A stretch of DNA of 64,000 nt from Emiliania huxleyi CCMP1516 (GCF_000372725.1 NW_005199844.1:62452-126451), one strand, 5' to 3'; counted from the first letter of the stretch, positions 10,310-20,687 are shown. Notes: generated from the letters alone by a model not told the origin. Numbers and translations: made by a program.

Positions 10310-10722
10310 CTCTCCGACGCCACGAGCGAAACCTTTCCTTCGAAGCTCAGCGACGTAGCCGGAATAGGGCAGCCCTAGAGAGCACCTTGAGGCCATTCAG
10401 TAGAGCCCGTACTATATAGTCGAGCGAGAGTTCGCTCGCCGGCTGGCGCAGTGCTGCTCTGACCGCTCCGCCGGGCCGCCTCCAAGCCGCCGCCGCGGAG
10501 ACGTGCACATAGGCAAGTTTGTATTTTCATTATGAACTTCAAAATAGTATTGGCTAAAGTATAATCCTACTCATCACAACTCGCCCGCAGGAACACTCCC
10601 ACACTATTGGGTCATCGTGTAGCAACAACGACGCATGGGCTGCAAGACGCGCGGGCAGCCCGGCCAACCGCAACCCTTCTCCCACAAGACCGGCCACGGC
10701 TACGTCAAGGCGCAAACCCCTT
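10310..10722. other. Non-coding tract between foldback and satellite
   Basis: No gene is supported. A TACTATATAG word at 10410 and an AT-richer stretch at 10515-10565 are present. The start of the decamer tracts follows. Confidence 0.35.
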
Positions 10723-10911
10723 TGACAACACTCGACACGCTCGACACGCTCGACACGCTCGACACGCTCGACACCACTCCTCGACACCTCGACACGGACA
10801 AGCATGGTATCAGCCTCGACAGGCCTCGACAGGCCTCGACGACAGGCCTCGACAGGCCTCGACAGGCCTCGACAGGCCTCGACAGGCCTCGACAGGCCTC
10901 GACAGGCCTCA
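10723..10911. repeat. Two adjacent short-unit tandem arrays
   Basis: First come about five copies of the 9-base unit GACACGCTC (10731-10775). Then come roughly ten copies of the 10-base unit AGGCCTCGAC (10812-10911). Both are open in several frames by chance, giving spurious long ORFs on both strands. No gene context was found. Confidence 0.8.
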
Positions 10912-11339
10912 ACACCTCCATCCCTCGACAGCAGCTCGGCACCCTCGAGACGCGCACATCGCTTCCAGGGAGGGGGGCGCACTTCTACTCACACCACATG
11001 CTAGGGGGGGTCCGAACCCCCCCCAGAGGCCTCTGTGTTCGTGCGTCGCCCATCTCTCCTAGATGAGACTGCTCTATCTATTTGTTTATGGGAGCCGCCT
11101 ATGCGCGGACGGCCGGACGGTGCGGAATTCCGGTTCACGGTGCGGCACTTAGCTCCATGCACTCGATCGCCCCCGCCGCAGGCAAGCTCATTGACTATCT
11201 GCTCTGCGATGGCCGTCCCGCGTCCGTGTCCGGCTCCGGGGAGGGGCGCCGGGGTGCTTCATCCTAGAACTTCTTGCATCTTTTGGCGTTTGGCCTGTGT
11301 GAGTGTGTGGGGCTGTGCCGTGAGACGCAAGCCCCGATG

Positions 11340-11515
11340 AAAAGAATTTAAAGAAGAAATCTCTCTCACAGCAGACAGGCTCGACACAGGTGCGAACTGG
11401 CGCGTGCTGGTACTATCACAGGCACACCACCGGAGCCGCCTAAGCGACTCCGTTAAGAACGGCAATGCACTTAGCTCCGTGCACAATGCCGCTGTCCCCG
11501 CACGCTAGCTCGATG
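11340..11515 (+). repeat. Dispersed repeat R5, longest copy
   Basis: From GAAATCTCTCTCACAGCAGA through CACCGGAGCCGCCTAAGCGA to GGCAATGCACTTAGCTCCGT and the GCTAGCTCGATG end. An inverted copy covers 63280-63440 over the same order of blocks. Shorter relatives are at 1-70, 11140-11170 and 59238-59335. Confidence 0.65.
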
Positions 11516-11554
11516 AAAAGAATTCACTTTGCGTTGCTCCGACGCCGAAGTTTG

Positions 11555-11700
11555 AATCGGCGAGAGACTGCGAAGAGAGATAGGAAGAGGCGGACGCCCA
11601 AGGGTGGGCGACGGCTAGCGCATCAACACCCCTAGTCTCCTTAAAATCCCTGTGTGGTGACGGCGTGCCGTCCTCCCATCCCTCCCTTGTGTTGTCTGTA
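11555..11700 (+). repeat. Dispersed repeat R1
   Basis: It has GGCGAGAGACTGCGAAGAGA, the CGCCCAAGGGTGGGCGACGG block, CCTTAAAATCCCTGTGTGGT and the CGTGCCGTCCTCCCATCCCT end. It is nearly identical to 47505-47640. The TTTGAATCGGCGAGAGACTG lead-in is also at 9960. Confidence 0.7.
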
Positions 11701-11785
11701 CTTGGAGCACTTGGAGTGCAGTCAGTAACCTCACATCCAGGGCCGGGGAGCTGAGAAGCGCACCCAGCGGGCCGGATGATCGGGA
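11698..11785 (-). repeat. Dispersed repeat R2, inverted copy
   Basis: ACTTGGAGCACTTGGAGTGC followed by GAGCTGAGAAGCGCACCCAG and CGGGCC is the reverse complement of the tract at 32315-32400. Here R1 and R2 sit side by side, as they nearly do at 31850-32400. Confidence 0.65.
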
Positions 11786-12027
11786 TCGGGCTACGGGCTA
11801 GAGAGCCCTGACCCCTAGCTAGGGGGGGTGCGCGTTCGCAGGGAAAGGGCCGTAAAGTAAACACGGGTCTCCGAGGGTTGGCTCCGCGCTCCGGGTTTCC
11901 CCTAGCAGCAGACCGCCCCCTCTACTCGGAGCTATAATGAACACCAGACATGCACACGACACGCACTCTCAGACGACGTCACCGCTCAGGGCCCCTTCGC
12001 TCAAGGTCCTCATCCTCACTCCGGAGG

Positions 12028-12231
12028 AGGCTCCCCTCTCTGGAGCTGGGGCGATGCATGCTTTGGAAGCTTGGGCCACAGCGACCAGCTGAACCACCTG
12101 CTGCCCAAGAAGATAGAAGCGTTGGCTGGCCAGCGCGTCGTCGCTGTGTCGGCTGGGCTGCACCACAACCTCGCCCTTACTGCCGACGGCACCGTCTGGA
12201 GCTGCAGCTGGGGCGGTGGCTACTTGTACTT
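12028..12231 (+). pseudogene. RCC1-repeat gene fragment
   Basis: About one and a half RCC1 blades can be read: LWSWGDACFGKLGHSDQLNH, LLPKKIEALAGQRVVAVSAG and LHHNLALTADGTVWSCSWGG. The sequence matches the repeats of the genes at 1850-3271 and 46050-47450 but has no F-box head and no further blades. It ends in unrelated sequence near 12231. The fragment sits beside R1/R2 copies, so it probably came by duplication and was then broken. Confidence 0.8.
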
Positions 12232-12638
12232 CGGCCTGCGTGTCGCGTGTGGGTGTGCGTGTGCCAGACAGGGACGAGGGAGTTTCCTCGCGCACCCTCA
12301 GTCGTTTCCTCTCCTGTCAGTGTATTTTTGGGTTGGTCGGCGCCCAATAAAACGAAACGACTTCCTGGGCAACAGCTCCAACTCCAATTCGTCACCGGCC
12401 ACGGGGGGGGTAAGGGACACGCACACGTTGTGTTGCCGTGTGTTGCCGTGCCACCTGCCTCTCTCACTCGCATGCTCCTCTCCCCACACAAGCTAGAGTC
12501 TCCGCACCAGCTGCCCTCCACACGTCACACGTCTCTATCGCTACTCCCTCGCGCTGGGGCCAGCGTTTGTGGCATATATGGGCGTGGGCCCACAGGCAGG
12601 GCTGGCGCGGCGAACGTGTTACTCGAGGCCGCAGAACG
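12232..12638. other. No gene seen
   Basis: Ordinary-composition sequence with an AATAAAACGAAACG stretch near 12348 that could be a chance poly(A)-like word. No ORF with family similarity was noticed. Confidence 0.35.
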
Positions 12639-13256
12639 TCAGACGATCGGCCCCGCGCCCGCGTCGATCCAGACCGGGGCAGCTACCAGAAGCAGCGCCA
12701 GCGGGAGGAGGATCAGGCAGGGGAGGCCCATGCCCACCTGGAACACCGGCGAGCCGGTGCCCACCCTGCTCGCCGTGTCCGCCATGGTTGCGGTGCCCCG
12801 CCGGGCCGCAGTGCCACGCCGACCAACAACCGTCTGCATCACCGGGACGCCGTGCCTCCGCAGGAGAGCGTAGCTCGCTCCAGCTAGCCTGAACCCTTTG
12901 GCCTCCTCCAGCCGGATCGCAGCCGCCTCCGCCTCCGCCTTGAGCTCCTCGTAAAAGACGGGACAGCCCTCTCCCTTCAGGCAGGCGCGGTACTCCTCCT
13001 CCTCCCGCAGTTTGGTGGCGCTCGCCGCCTCCCTCGCCGCCTCCAGCTCGGTGCCCCAGTGGAACGAGAGCACGACGGGGGCCAGAGAAGCAAAGCAGCC
13101 GAGCGCCGGCCGCGGGTCAAAGTGAGGCTCAAAGCTGAGGCCGTCGCGTGCGGCTGCGCCCAAGGCGTCGACCGCGCACTGGTCGAGCGGGATGAGGGCG
13201 GTCGGTGGGTTGGATCGAGTGGCAAGGCCAACGGCAAGCAGAGCTCGAGCAACCAT
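12639..13256 (-). CDS. Predicted secreted/anchored protein, family unknown
   Basis: This single ORF of 205 codons starts at ATG 13256. Residues 1-13 (MVARALLAVGLAT) are a possible weak signal peptide. The middle is Glu/Ala-rich with helical character (TELEAAREAASATKLREEEE and ELKAEAEAAAIRLEEAKGFR). Residues about 178-198 (LPCLILLPLALLLVAAPVW) form a strong TM helix close to the C-terminus. I do not recognise the family. The arrangement suggests a type I membrane protein with a short tail or a tail-anchored protein. It lies between the RCC1 relic and the 3' end of the ankyrin-kinase gene, on the same strand as that gene. Confidence 0.5.
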   Translation of the reverse strand: MVARALLAVGLATRSNPPTALIPLDQCAVDALGAAARDGLSFEPHFDPRPALGCFASLAPVVLSFHWGTELEAAREAASATKLREEEEYRACLKGEGCPVFYEELKAEAEAAAIRLEEAKGFRLAGASYALLRRHGVPVMQTVVGRRGTAARRGTATMADTASRVGTGSPVFQVGMGLPCLILLPLALLLVAAPVWIDAGAGPIV

Positions 13257-13347
13257 GCCTGATGAGAACGTGATGGCCGCACCTCATTGACACCGCCCTA
13301 AAAGAGAAAAAGTATCAGCCAGCATTAAAGAACACTCGTACACAAAT

Positions 13348-16300
13348 TTACCCCTCGATCGCCCCGATCGCCTCCGTCACCACGGCCACTAGCCGCGACG
13401 CCTCCCCCTCGCTGCGCGGCCCGTCCCTCCTCCACCTCGCCGCGTCGTGGTGCCTCGCCGCGTTCGCCCAGATGCGCAGCGAGTGCAGCTGGCTCCGTAG
13501 CTCGGTCGGCAAGCCGCACTCGCGGTGCCAGTAGTTGATGCGCTCCTCGAAGCCGTCGGGCGCCGCCGCAGAGCGCGAGGCGTAGACGGCGTCGAGGCGC
13601 GGCATCAGCGTGTTGAAGGCGAGCAGCATGTTGCCCTGGATGCGCGCCTGCGCGTCGCCGCCCGTGCGCATGCCGCGCACCTGCACCGAGAGCGGCGAAG
13701 GCTCGTACCCGGTGGTGCGGGCGGCTGCCGCAGCGGCCTCGTCTCCAAAGGCCGGCGCAGCTTCTTCCACCCCCGCCCCGCCCTGCGCGCCAGACAGCAG
13801 CGCCCGGAGCGTCGACAGCGCCTCGGGCAGCGTGGGCCGCTTGCGCAAGCTGTGGTGGCAGAGGCTCTTCTGCCCGTCCCCCGCCTGCGCGAGGTCCTTT
13901 ACTGCGCGCGCCGCGTCGACTGGCCAGCCCGCAGCCACGTCGGCGAGCTTCACCGCGTCGATGTCGGTCCAGTCCTCCTCGAACTCGTCCTCGCACCGGT
14001 CGGTGAGCTGCACCTCGGAGCGGCTGGTGAGGCAGACGAGGAGGGTGATGCCGATGGCGTAGCCGTCCGTCTTGCTCGAGTACTCGCCGCCCTTGGTAAT
14101 GGAGGGGCAGAGGTAGCCCGTGGACATGTAGAGGGCGGTCGAGCGGCAGCGGACAGACGCGTCGGGACGCTGGTCCTTGGCGAAGCCCGTGTCGGCGAGC
14201 ACGGCGGTCAGCTTCTCGTCGAGCAGGATGTTGTCCGGCTTGACGTCGCGGTGCACGATGCCCTTCGAGTGGAGGTAGACGAGCGCCTCGGTCGCCTCGC
14301 ACGCGACACGCACGCGCTGCCGCCACGTCAGCGGCCTCGGCGGCTCCACCATCCCCAGCCGCCGGAGCTGCGCAGCGCGGTCGGGATCCGAGATACGCAG
14401 CCGCGCCTCGAGCGAGCCGCCGCGCATCAGCGGCGAGAGGAGGCAGACGCCGTCGGGTGAGAGGCAGTAGCCGAGCAGCGGCAGCAAGTGCGGGTGGCTC
14501 ACCGCCTTGAGCAGCTTCACCTCGAGCTCCGCCCGCGACAAGCCGCCCGACTGGCCCGACTTTGCCCGCTTGACGACGAGCGGCAAGTGGCGCAGCTGCG
14601 GAGGCGCGGCGAGGGAGAGGTGGAGGTTGGCCGACGCCTCGTAGACGCGGCTGAAGCCGCCGCTGCCAATCAGCTTGCCCTCTGCAAACCCGTCCGTCGC
14701 CGCGGTGAGGTCCGACAGGGCTATCTCGACGGGCCGAGCAACAGCCTCTTCCGCCGCGGCCGGCGCGGAGGCGACAGACAGAGTTTCCAGCTTCGACTCC
14801 GCCGCGCTCACCTCCTCGGCCAAGGCAGGCAGCGCGCCCACGTGCGGCCTGGCGGCAGCGATGCCCGCTCGGAGCGCGGAGGGGCTGTCTGCGGTGTCGA
14901 GCGACTTGAGCGCGCCCATCGCCGCGCCATGCGCCTTGCGCAGCCGCTGGCTGTCCCGCCTCCGCGCCTCCTTGAGCTTGTCGCGCGCGCGCTTCGCCGC
15001 CGCCAGCACGGCCGGGCTTGCGAGGCCGCTGCACGCCTCCAGCGCACTGGCTAATCTCTCGTACGAGCCAGCGGCCACGGCCTGCTGCAGCGCCTCGTCC
15101 GCCGCAGCAATGGCGGCTGCGTCGGCGGGCGGAGGAGATGGGGCTGACGGTGGGGCTGGCGGCGGCAGAGCGGCGGTGGCGCTGGGGCCAGGTGCCACAT
15201 TGTCTGCCTTACCGCCGCCGCTCTTCTTCTTCTTCTTCTTGCCCTTCTTGCTCTCCCTGGCGCGCTCCTCCTTCTCCGCCTCCTCCTCCGCCAGCAGCGC
15301 CTCGGCATGCCGCGCCGCCTCCGCCTCTGCCGCCGCTCTCTCCGCCTCCCTCGCCTCCGCCGCCTCCGCCTCCGCCGCCGCCGCATGCTCCTCGATGACG
15401 TGCACGCACTCGGCGCAGCCCTCCTCCTTGGCCAGCTGCAGCGCCGTCTTGCCGCTCGCACTGCGCGCCGCCGTGTCTGCGCCCGTCCACAGCAAGCGCC
15501 GCACGACGGCGGTGTGGTTGAAGTAGGCGGCGAGCATCAGCGCGGTGCAGCCGTCGCTGTTCTGCAGGTTGAGCTCCGCGCGGTGCTTCAGCAGCAGCTC
15601 GACCTCCCGCTCGTTGCCGAAGCTGGCGGCGTGCATCAGCGCGGTGAAGCCGTTGCCGTTCTGCGTGTTGATCTCCGCGCCGCGCCGTATCAGCAAGTCG
15701 ACCACCCGCTTTTGGCTGCTGCGGGCGGCGAGCATCAGCGCGGTCCAGCCTTTGCTGTCCTGCTGGTTGATCTCCGCGCCGTGCTTCAGCAGCATGTCGA
15801 CCACCCGCTCGTGGCCGTTGGCGGCGGCGAGCATCAGCAGCGTGATGCCGCTCGCCTCGCCTTTCTCGTACGTCGCGTCGGCCCGCCCGCCGCCGTCAAG
15901 CCACTCCAGCACCGCCGCCTCCTCGCCTCGCTCAGCAGCTGTCACGACCGCATCGGGGGCTGCCACGCCACCGCTCGGCGCCCGCCCCGCCGCCACCGCT
16001 GGAGATAGCGTCTTCGCAACTCTCGATCCAGCCGAGGGAGCGCCGCCGGAGGAAGCGCCGCCTGCGCCTGCGCCGCCGGCTGCCGTCGCCGTGGGCCGTC
16101 CTGCCACCACCTCCTCCTTGACGTGCTGCCTGAAGGCCTCGGCGCACTCGGCGTGGCCCTCCTGCTTGGCAACCTGCAGCGCCGTCTTGCCGCTCACATT
16201 GCGCGCCGCCGTATCCGCGCCCGCCCGCAGCAAGCGCCGCACGACGGCGGGGTGGTTGAAGAGGGCGGCGATCATCAGCGCGGTGTCGCCCTCGCTGTTC

Positions 16301-18090
16301 TGCAGGTTGATCTCTGCGCCGTGCTTCAGCAGCAGCTCGACCACCCGCTCGTGGCCGAAGCTGGCGGCGTGCATCAGCGCGGTGCCGCCGTTGCTGTTCT
16401 GCAGGTTGATCCCCGCGCCGCGCTGAAGCAGCAAGTCGACCACCCGCTCGTGGCCGTGGCTGGCGGCGGCCATCAGCGCAGTGTCGCCGTTGCTGCTCTG
16501 CAGGTTGATCTCCGCGCTGCGCTGCAGCAGCAACTCGACCACCCGCTCATGGCCTGCCTGGGCGGCGATTATCAGCGCGGTGAAGCCGTTGCTGTCCTTT
16601 AGGTTGATCCCCGCGCCGTGCTGCAGGAGCAAGTCGACCACCCGCTCGTGGCCATAGAAGGCGGCGCCCATCAGCAGCGTGAGGCCGCTAGTCTCGCCTC
16701 TCTCGTGCGTCGCGTTGACCCGCCCGCCACCGTCAAGCCACTCCAGCACCGCCTCCTCCTCGCCTCGCTCCGCCGCTGCCACAACCGCGTCGGGGGCTGC
16801 CGCGGCACCGCCTGACACCGGCTCCGCCGCCGCCAGCGACAGATTACCCGGCCGCACTCGCACACTCTCGCCGCCGCCCTCGAGCGCCACAGCGTACCGC
16901 CCGCCCTCGAAGCTCCGCGCCACGCCCCACCGCCCGTTCAGCTCGGGGCGGGAGGAGAGCCCGCCGAGCACGACGCGCTGGCCGAGCAGCGGCGCGTCCT
17001 CGGCTGCCGCTGCCGCGCCCGAGGAAGCGCCGTGCGCCCCTACTCGGCCCTCCGTAGCCGCCGCCGCTGCCTCAGACAAGATCTTGACGCACGCGGCGTG
17101 GCCCTTCTCCTTGGCCAGCTGCAGCGCCGTCTTGCCGAGTGAACTACGCGCCGCCGTGTCTGCGCCCGCCTGCAGCAAGCGCCGCACGACGGCGGGGTAG
17201 TTCAAGAGGGCAGCGATCATCAGCGCGGTGTAGCCGCCGCTATCCTGCAGGTTGACCTCCGCCCCGTGCCAAATCAGCAAGTCGACCACCCGCGCGTGGC
17301 CTTGGTGGCCGGCGTGCATCAGCGCGGTGACGCCTTTGCTGTTCTGCAGGTTGAGCTCCGCGCGGTGCTTCAGCAGCAGCTCGACCTCCCGCTCGTTGCC
17401 GAAGCTGGCGGCGTGCATCAGCGCGGTGAAGCCGTTGCCGTTCTGCGTGTTGATCTCCGCGCCGCGCCGTATCAGCAAGTCGACCACCCGCTTTTGGCCG
17501 CTGCGGGCGGCGAGCATCAGCGCGGTCCAGCCTTTGCTGTCCTGCTGGTTGATCTCCGCGCCGCGCTGCAGCAGCAACTCGACCATCCGCTCGTGGCCAT
17601 TGCCGGCGGCGGCCATCAGCGCGGTGATGCCGATGCTGCTCTGCAGGTTGACCTCAGCGCCGTGCTTCAGCAACAACTCGACCACCCGCTCGTGGCCGTT
17701 GCAAGCGGCGCCCATCAGCAGCGTGACGCCGCTCGAATCGTCTCTCTCGTACGTCGCGTCGGCCCGCCCGCCGCCGTCAAGCCACGCCAGCACCGCCTCC
17801 TCCTCGCCTCGCTCAGCCGCTGCCACAACCGCGTCGGGGGCTGCCGCAGCACCGCCTGACACTGGCTCCGCCGCTGCCGGCGACAGATTGTCCGGCCGCA
17901 CCCGCACGCTCTCGCCGCCGCCGTCGAGCACTACAGCGTACCGCCCGCCCTCGAAGCTCCGTGCCTCACCCCGCTGCCCGTTCAGCTCGGGGCGGGCCGA
18001 GAGCCCGCCGAGCACGACGCGCTGGCCGAGGAGCGGCGCGTCCACAGCTGCCGCTGCTGCGCCCAACGAAGCGCCGTCCGCCCCTGCCAT
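13348..18090 (-). CDS. Ankyrin-repeat protein kinase (18 ankyrin repeats, three modules)
   Basis: This uninterrupted ORF of 1580 codons starts at ATG 18090. It has three modules. Modules 1 and 2 open with a small domain (LLGQRVVLGGLSARPELNGQ, then a GGRYAVVLDGGGESVRV stretch). All three have an EEEAVLxWLDGGGR motif and then seven, six and five ankyrin repeats (GxTALMxAAxxGHERVVELL, LxHGAEIN). An Ala/Glu helical stretch and a Lys-rich run follow (near residue 960, a possible nuclear localisation signal). The kinase domain is at about 1130-1390: GSGGFSRVYEA, VVKRAK, HRDVKPDNILLD, then DTG in place of DFG (ADTGFAK), and STGYLCPSITKGGEYSSKTD. This is a receptor-like/IRAK-type Ser/Thr kinase pattern with the catalytic Asp and metal-binding Asp kept. 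Residues 1510-1580 form a His/Arg-rich helical tail (ELRSQLHSLRIWANAARHHD). The ligand of the ankyrin array is unknown. A fragment of an ankyrin module end lies just upstream at 18112-18140. Confidence 0.9.
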   Translation of the reverse strand: MAGADGASLGAAAAAVDAPLLGQRVVLGGLSARPELNGQRGEARSFEGGRYAVVLDGGGESVRVRPDNLSPAAAEPVSGGAAAAPDAVVAAAERGEEEAVLAWLDGGGRADATYERDDSSGVTLLMGAACNGHERVVELLLKHGAEVNLQSSIGITALMAAAGNGHERMVELLLQRGAEINQQDSKGWTALMLAARSGQKRVVDLLIRRGAEINTQNGNGFTALMHAASFGNEREVELLLKHRAELNLQNSKGVTALMHAGHQGHARVVDLLIWHGAEVNLQDSGGYTALMIAALLNYPAVVRRLLQAGADTAARSSLGKTALQLAKEKGHAACVKILSEAAAAATEGRVGAHGASSGAAAAAEDAPLLGQRVVLGGLSSRPELNGRWGVARSFEGGRYAVALEGGGESVRVRPGNLSLAAAEPVSGGAAAAPDAVVAAAERGEEEAVLEWLDGGGRVNATHERGETSGLTLLMGAAFYGHERVVDLLLQHGAGINLKDSNGFTALIIAAQAGHERVVELLLQRSAEINLQSSNGDTALMAAASHGHERVVDLLLQRGAGINLQNSNGGTALMHAASFGHERVVELLLKHGAEINLQNSEGDTALMIAALFNHPAVVRRLLRAGADTAARNVSGKTALQVAKQEGHAECAEAFRQHVKEEVVAGRPTATAAGGAGAGGASSGGAPSAGSRVAKTLSPAVAAGRAPSGGVAAPDAVVTAAERGEEAAVLEWLDGGGRADATYEKGEASGITLLMLAAANGHERVVDMLLKHGAEINQQDSKGWTALMLAARSSQKRVVDLLIRRGAEINTQNGNGFTALMHAASFGNEREVELLLKHRAELNLQNSDGCTALMLAAYFNHTAVVRRLLWTGADTAARSASGKTALQLAKEEGCAECVHVIEEHAAAAEAEAAEAREAERAAAEAEAARHAEALLAEEEAEKEERARESKKGKKKKKKSGGGKADNVAPGPSATAALPPPAPPSAPSPPPADAAAIAAADEALQQAVAAGSYERLASALEACSGLASPAVLAAAKRARDKLKEARRRDSQRLRKAHGAAMGALKSLDTADSPSALRAGIAAARPHVGALPALAEEVSAAESKLETLSVASAPAAAEEAVARPVEIALSDLTAATDGFAEGKLIGSGGFSRVYEASANLHLSLAAPPQLRHLPLVVKRAKSGQSGGLSRAELEVKLLKAVSHPHLLPLLGYCLSPDGVCLLSPLMRGGSLEARLRISDPDRAAQLRRLGMVEPPRPLTWRQRVRVACEATEALVYLHSKGIVHRDVKPDNILLDEKLTAVLADTGFAKDQRPDASVRCRSTALYMSTGYLCPSITKGGEYSSKTDGYAIGITLLVCLTSRSEVQLTDRCEDEFEEDWTDIDAVKLADVAAGWPVDAARAVKDLAQAGDGQKSLCHHSLRKRPTLPEALSTLRALLSGAQGGAGVEEAAPAFGDEAAAAAARTTGYEPSPLSVQVRGMRTGGDAQARIQGNMLLAFNTLMPRLDAVYASRSAAAPDGFEERINYWHRECGLPTELRSQLHSLRIWANAARHHDAARWRRDGPRSEGEASRLVAVVTEAIGAIEG

Positions 18091-18318
18091 GCAGCCCCGC
18101 CGGGGCCCGGCTCAGACAAGATCTTGACGCACGCACGGCGCGGGGTTTTTTTCCTCTTGGAACGGTGGACTCGCAAACGTCGTACAACTGTACGGTCGGG
18201 GTGGGGCAACACCAAATTGGCTCGCGTCGGCGGGCTCGTCAGCATCCTCGTGGCCAGCATGATTTCTTTGTTCAAAGCCACCCCCCTGGCACCTGTCTAC
18301 AGCTGGCACCCTCCGACA

Positions 18319-18615
18319 ATGGGCTGTGTGCTCACTCTCGTCTCCCTCTTCGCGCTTCTCGTGGGCGTGGACTGCTTGACTGCGCTCGCCGGACCAAAGC
18401 TGCACTTGACCGCGCGGCTGGCCGGTGGCACTTCCACGCGCGTCCCGCACGGTGCGACCGCACAGTTTGGCGGCAACAAGAAGCAGGCGCCGCAGAGGTT
18501 CACATTTGACGGCCGGCCGCCTCGTGACGGCCCGCAACCTCCTTCGCCGGTCCTGTTCGTTGCTGTGCCGGTCGGGCTCTTCTGCGCCTTCATCTTTTGG
18601 GCGCTGGCGGCATAG
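18319..18615 (+). CDS. Small predicted membrane protein with N-terminal signal and C-terminal TM
   Basis: The frame is open from 18124, but the first ATGs are 18258 and 18319. I prefer 18319 because it gives a clean signal peptide (MGCVLTLVSLFALLVGVDCL, then TALAG) in a 98-residue protein. A basic, Gly-rich linker follows (FGGNKKQAPQRFTFDGRPPR), then a C-terminal helix (VLFVAVPVGLFCAFIFWALA). A signal peptide, a short soluble stretch and a terminal TM fit a small thylakoid or endomembrane protein, but I do not recognise the family. The gene is divergent from the ankyrin kinase, with about 230 bases between start codons. If the 18258 start is right, an additional hydrophobic stretch is included. 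Confidence 0.5.
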   Translation: MGCVLTLVSLFALLVGVDCLTALAGPKLHLTARLAGGTSTRVPHGATAQFGGNKKQAPQRFTFDGRPPRDGPQPPSPVLFVAVPVGLFCAFIFWALAA

Positions 18616-20687
18616 GGAGAGTCCGTCTTCGCTCTATCTCGTGCATCAGCGATCAGGCTCGCAGACACGTGCCATGGCGTCAAGGGGGCAGAGAGGGACG
18701 AGAGAGACAGAGAGGACCGCCGTACTTTTCTACTTACATAGGAGACATTACGATGTTCGATGACGCATGACGATGACCCGTCGTCCTGAGGGTGCGGAGG
18801 CCGTCACACCTTTTGAGGGTCCTGGACCCGTCCCTTAGCGCTAGCCCATGCCGGGTGTGTGAATGTATCATCAGTGTCGCTCAGCGCCATTCTCCGTGTT
18901 TGCCAATTTGGCTGGGGCGGACCGTGCGACCGTGGCCGCTCAAAGCCTCAAACCGAAATGCCCGCGCAGGTCGGCGTGTCGGCGAGACCGTCGTGCAGCA
19001 GCCGTGCACGTTGACGACGGCGAGATCGGCTTCCGAGAGATGCCGAAGGGCCCGGCGCGCCATTGCATCCTCTTCGCCGCCCTTGCGCCGGTACACGGCC
19101 TCATCAAACTGCCGCGTCGATTCTTGTTGTTGCGCACGCCGCGACGCAGTGGCAGGACCACCGACGAACCTGCCCACCTGTGGGCAAGACGCCCCCGAGG
19201 GCGGCGAGAGGCGCCATCAGCCGGGCCTCCAGCTGCGCGGCGGACAGTAGGGTCCTGAAAGCGCAGCAGCACCTTTGGCGTGGCCACAGATGAGTGTGCG
19301 TAAGCTCCCGGGCCGCCGACCCGTGTGGCACACGTACTCTGCTCTCTGGTCGGAACCTGCCGCCTCCCGTGTCGGGGCCTGAGCCGTTGGGGCGTGCCTC
19401 GGTCCACGGAGAGCGGGTGCAAATGCTCAGACTGATCGCTGCATGCATGCCATGCCGCACCGGAGCGCGCCCGCTCTCGCGTCTCGCCAATCTCGCAGCA
19501 ATTAATTCGTGCCACCTCGCGGTCGTTTCTCGGCGTTCTCCTTTCCTTCCTGCCTGCCGCTTCATCCCCTGACGACTCATCGCTCTCTTCGGCTTCGTTC
19601 TGCCACGACGCCGACACCAAGGTAGTTAGGTAGGTATGTATGTATGTAGAAAGATGAACAACAGTCAGGCTCGGACTGGACACCAACGCGGTATGGGTGG
19701 ACGCGGGACAGATGATGACGACACGCACGAACGACACAGAGACACAAACAAGCTCACAAGACACACAGCCAGCTGGCTGCCACACACCCTGAGTTGGCGT
19801 ACACATAACTCAAGGCCGCGCCCCCCCCCTGTCGCCCCCCCCAGCCAAGTTGCCGAAGGAACAAACAAGAGCACAACAACACAACAGACGACAGGGGCGA
19901 GCGCGTGAGGCTGGAGCAGTCTTGCTCGTCCTCTAGCAATCTCCGCCGACCGCGAGGCCGGACTAGACCGTGTGGGGTCATGTGAGGTGTCTCTGGTCAC
20001 TCTCCTCAGGGGCTAGCCGCCAGCCGCTAGCCCTATCTCGCACTCACTGGCGGTGACAATGCGTATGCGAGTAGAGGCGCGTGAGCTGATTCTTGATCGC
20101 ATGCCATTGGCATATAACTTGGCTTGGCGTGCGACCTCAGCGCGCCCGCCGTCAGCTCGACGGTGCGCGCATGTCAGCGAGAGGTATGCCGGTAGAGCGA
20201 TCCCGGTCTTGTCGAACGCGAGCCCCACGCCACGGTTGCCAGCCGTGCCTTCGCGAGAGTCGCCCTCGAGCCGCGTCCCGTCGGCACTACCCTTGAGTGC
20301 GTGTTGCCTTGGTTGGTTGGCGACACCGACTCGTCGAGGGCAGTCCGGCCGTCGGGAGCCTGTCGCGCGCCGGCGACGAATGCGGCGCGTGTGTGTGCGT
20401 TCGAAGCGACGATGGCACGACCACCGCCCTGCTTCCTGACCGGGCAAGGAGGGGCCTACTCCCGTTCCGCGAGGAACAGGAGGTCTCCCCCCCCTCCCCC
20501 GGCCTGAGCAGCGACGCGTGGACGGCAGCCCCTTCGAGGTTGGCAGGCGAGAGTCTACGCGGGGCTCACGAGCCGAGTCTCAGCCACACGCCCCTCGCGC
20601 CTGTACTCCCCAAGTCAAGGTGAAAAGATCTTATCAGCCTCGTAGGTACTCGAGGCAGGAAGTTTTTCTACTCCATGTGTCCGCAAC
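18616..20687. other. Mostly non-coding tract, one possible relic
   Basis: No gene is firmly supported. On the minus strand near 19170-18930 a short stretch (QESTRQFDEAVYRRKGGEED, then AMARRALRHLSEADLAVVNV) has coding-like composition but no start or partner exon that I can place. An R3 copy fills 19630-19880. The last 100 bases hold the promoter side of the SPPL gene. Confidence 0.35.
19630..19880 (-). repeat. Dispersed repeat R3, inverted copy
   Basis: Read in reverse it gives GTGTGTGGCAGCCAGCTGGC, GTGTCTTGTGAGCTTGTTTG, CGTGTCGTCATCATCTGTCC, the CCATACCGCGTTGGTGTCCA block and the CATACATACATA tract. The same order occurs at 31850-32045 and 42415-42545. A C-run (CCCCCCCCTG) marks the outer end in this copy and in the others. 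Confidence 0.7.

Noticed and set aside
10554-11066. ORFs of 140-150 codons on both strands
   Set aside because: Their length is produced by the GACACGCTC and AGGCCTCGAC arrays.
11950-12887. 307-codon plus-strand frame over the RCC1 relic
   Set aside because: It runs out of frame with the RCC1 blades and has no domain of its own.
14675-18127. Several plus-strand open frames opposite the ankyrin kinase
   Set aside because: They are antisense shadows of the ankyrin repeats, with periodic Cys/Ser text mirroring the 33-residue repeat.
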